64,000 nt of DNA from Elmis aenea (lineage: Eukaryota; Arthropoda; Insecta; Coleoptera; Elmidae), in contig OX393579.1 in assembly GCA_947652605.1 (NCBI GenBank), positions 3,844,001 through 3,908,000 on the forward strand, written 5' to 3'. Below the pieces are notes generated by a model, which did no database searches, was not told the origin of the DNA, and worked only from the letters and a program-made list of their open reading frames with translations. Position numbers and translations under genes: made by a program. Below, piece after piece: positions 61,568 to 64,000 of the stretch; the first letter of the stretch is position 1; every line of letters begins with the position of its first letter.

Positions 61568-62774
61568 CCTTTTTTTCTTAGTATTATGCCGTTTGTCTCA
61601 ACTATTTTGAAATTTAATTTACAAAGTTATTCAAAAAATTAAAAATTTTGAAAATTTATCTCGAAAACGGCTCTTACGATTTTGTTCAAATTTTAGTATG
61701 TTATACAGTTTATTTTTCTTAGTATAATGCCGTTTGTCTCAACTATTTTGAAATTTAATTTACAAAGTTATTCAAAAAATTAAAAATTTTGAAATTTTTC
61801 CTCGAAAACGGCTCTTACGATTTTGTTCAAATTTTAGTATGTTATACAGTTTATTTTTCTTAGTATAATGCCGTTTGTCTTAACAATTTTGAAATTTAAT
61901 TTACAAAGTTATTCAGAAAATTAAAAATTTTGAAAATTTTCCTCGAAAACGGCTCATACGATTTTGTTCAAATTTTAGTATGTTATAGAGTTTATTTTTC
62001 TTAGTATAATGCCGTTTGTCTCAACTATTTTGAAATTTAATTTCCAAAGTTATTCAAAAAATTAAAAATTTTGAAAATTTTCCTCGAAAACGGCTCATAC
62101 GATTTTGTTCAAATTTTAGTATGTTATAGAGTTTATTTTTCTTAGTATAATGCCGTTTGTCTCAACTATTTTGAAATTTAATTTACAAAGTTATTCAAAA
62201 AATTAAAAATTTTGAAAATTTTCCTCGAAAACGGCTCATACGATTTTGTTCAAATTTTAGTATGTTATAGAGTTTATTTTTCTTAGTATAATGCCGTTTG
62301 TCTCAACTATTTTGAAATTTAATTTCCAAAGTTATTCAAAAAATTAAAAATTTTGAAAATTTTCCTCGAAAACGGCTCATACGATTTTGTTCAAATTTTA
62401 GTATGTTATAGAGTTTATTTTTCTTAGTATAATGCCGTTTGTCTCAACTATTTTGAAATTAAATTTACAAAGTTATTCAGAAAATTAAAAATTTTGAAAA
62501 TTTTTCTCGAAAACGGCTCTTACGATTTTAGTCAAATTTTAGTATGTTATAGAGTTTGTTTTTCTTAGTATAATGCCGTTTGTCTCAACTATTTTGAAAT
62601 TTAATTTACAAAGTTATTCAAAAAATTAAAAATTTTGAAATTTTTTCTCGAAAACGGCTCTTACGATTTTGTTCAAATTTTAGTATGTTATAGAATTTAT
62701 TTTTCTTAGTATAATGCCGTTTGTCGCAACTATTTTGAAATTTAATTTCCAAAGTTATTCAAAAAATTAAAAAT
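61568..62774 (+). repeat. B array 25: 8 full monomers plus a truncated one
   Basis: Order: gaaaatttatc/ctctt; gaaatttttcctcg/ctctt; gtcttaacaatt; ttcc/ctcat; ttac/ctcat; ttcc/ctcat; gaaattaaattt with ttttagtcaaa; ctctt with ttatagaattt; then gtcgcaac. With block 25 it forms a 1,641-bp unit that starts again at 62775. Confidence 0.95.
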
Positions 62775-63207
62775 CGTATTTAGGGGCTAATAATCCTTAA
62801 TTAGCTCATAACTAACGTGTATAAGAAGTTTGAAGCCATTTGCTGTAGTTTTAAAAAAATCGATTTTTTTGTCGAAAAAAGTGCAAAGACTATAGCCTTT
62901 GTACTTTTCCCATTTTTCGCGAAAAATTAAAAATCGTATTTAGGGGCTAATAATCCTTAACTTGCTAATAACTAACGTGTATAAGAAGTTTGAAGCCATT
63001 TGCTGTAGTTTTAAGAAAATCGATTTTTTTGTCGAAAAAAGTGCAAAGACTATACCTTTGTACTTTTCCCATTTTTCGCGAAAAATTAAAAATCGTATTT
63101 AGGGGCTAATAATCCTTAACTTGCTAATAACTAACGTGTATAAGAAGTTTGAAGCCATTTGCTATAGTTTTAAGAAAATCGATTTTTTTGTCGAAAAAAG
63201 TGCAAAG
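62775..63207 (+). repeat. A block 26, triplet
   Basis: Copies start at 62775, 62935 and 63094. The first has gttttaaaaaaatcg. The middle is 159 bp because gactatagcctttg reads gactatacctttg, another indel in the same short A segment. Confidence 0.96.
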
Positions 63208-64000
63208 CCTTTTTTTCTTAGTATTATGCCGTTTGTCTCAACTATTTTGAAATTTAATTTACAAAGTTATTCAAAAAATTAAAAATTTTGAAAATTTATC
63301 TCGAAAACGGCTCTTACGATTTTGTTCAAATTGTAGTATGTTATACAGTTTATTTTTCTTAGTATAATGCCGTTTGTCTCAACTATTTTGAAATTTAATT
63401 TACAAAGTTATTCAAAAAATTAAAAATTTTGAAATTTTTCCTCGAAAACGGCTCTTACGATTTTGTTCAAATTTTAGTATGTTATACAGTTTATTTTTCT
63501 TAGTATAATGCCGTTTGTCTTAACAATTTTGAAATTTAATTTACAAAGTTATTCAGAAAATTAAAAATTTTGAAAATTTTCCTCGAAAACGGCTCATACG
63601 ATTTTGTTCAAATTTTAGTATGTTATAGAGTTTATTTTTCTTAGTATAATGCCGTTTGTCTCAACTATTTTGAAATTTAATTTCCAAAGTTATTCAAAAA
63701 ATTAAAAATTTTGAAAATTTTCCTCGAAAACGGCTCATACGATTTTGTTCAAATTTTAGTATGTTATAGAGTTTATTTTTCTTAGTATAATGCCGTTTGT
63801 CTCAACTATTTTGAAATTTAATTTACAAAGTTATTCAAAAAATTAAAAATTTTGAAAATTTTCCTCGAAAACGGCTCATACGATTTTGTTCAAATTTTAG
63901 TATGTTATACAGTTTATTTTTCTTAGTATAATGCCGTTTGTCTCAACTATTTTGAAATTTAATTTCCAAAGTTATTCAAAAAATTAAAAATTTTGAAAAT
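63208..64000 (+). repeat. B array 26, cut by the window end
   Basis: Five full monomers (atgccg from 63226) and part of a sixth, in the order of array 25, so 62775-64000 is a second, partial copy of the 1,641-bp unit. Private variants are aattgtagtatg (about 63330), shared with arrays 4-8, and ttatacag in the fifth copy. Confidence 0.95.

Noticed and set aside
147..64000. CRISPR array
   Set aside because: Repeats are contiguous 141- and 160-bp monomers with no unique spacers. Differences between copies are scattered point changes.
1..64000. Common origin of monomers A and B
   Set aside because: Beyond the shared aaaaattaaaaat and scattered short AT words, I could not align them by eye. A profile comparison could still change this.
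1..64000. Naming the species or a known satellite family
   Set aside because: I do not recognise either consensus. Composition suggests an invertebrate but does not support a name.

Overview
The whole 64,000-base window is tandemly repeated satellite DNA. I find no coding region, RNA gene, transposable element, CRISPR array or unique sequence. It is very AT-rich: by my count about 77% A+T in monomer B and 69% in monomer A. Sequence this long, this homogeneous and this AT-rich fits nuclear constitutive heterochromatin of a eukaryote, either a centromere or pericentromere. The base composition and word usage look invertebrate to me, but I do not recognise the satellite and cannot name a species.

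Two unrelated-looking monomers alternate, always in the same orientation. Monomer B (141 bp) is the bulk: about 376 full copies plus 25 copies cut short where they meet monomer A. Monomer A (160 bp, 63 copies counted) sits in 26 short blocks of one, two or three copies. Every A-to-B and B-to-A boundary falls at the same nucleotide. An A block replaces the same 62 bp of a B monomer each time, so block spacing follows a simple rule: a triplet-containing unit is 513 + 141n bp, and a single-A unit is 193 + 141n bp. Only small indels depart from the rule.

Layout. 1-6045: A triplets separated by B arrays of 8, 18 and 8 monomers. 6046-15610: single-A blocks in a 2,924-bp higher-order repeat (HOR) made of 14 + 4 B monomers, then a 25-monomer array. 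15611-21817: A doublets, with a 33-monomer B array. 21818-31987: A triplets in 1,500-, 1,501- and 654-bp units that form a 2,155-bp HOR. 32266-53635: one uninterrupted B array of 151 full monomers with no net indel, built from 11-, 10- and 7-monomer HORs and a second HOR family. 53636-64000: A triplets again with 4-12 B monomers between them.

The most interesting points are these. (1) Each complete A monomer carries, on the minus strand, a 17-bp motif matching 8 of the 9 essential positions of the CENP-B box, overlapping a 16-bp perfect palindrome. There are 38 copies here, and none in the 21-kb B array. (2) The 33-monomer array (17.1-21.8 kb) and the 151-monomer array (32.3-53.6 kb) have the same left and right flanks, so the second looks like an expanded copy of the first. 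(3) Hybrid monomers mark where in-register unequal exchange made the 10-mer and 7-mer HORs from the 11-mer. All counts and spacings were made by eye from the sequence, and no alignment or database search was run.
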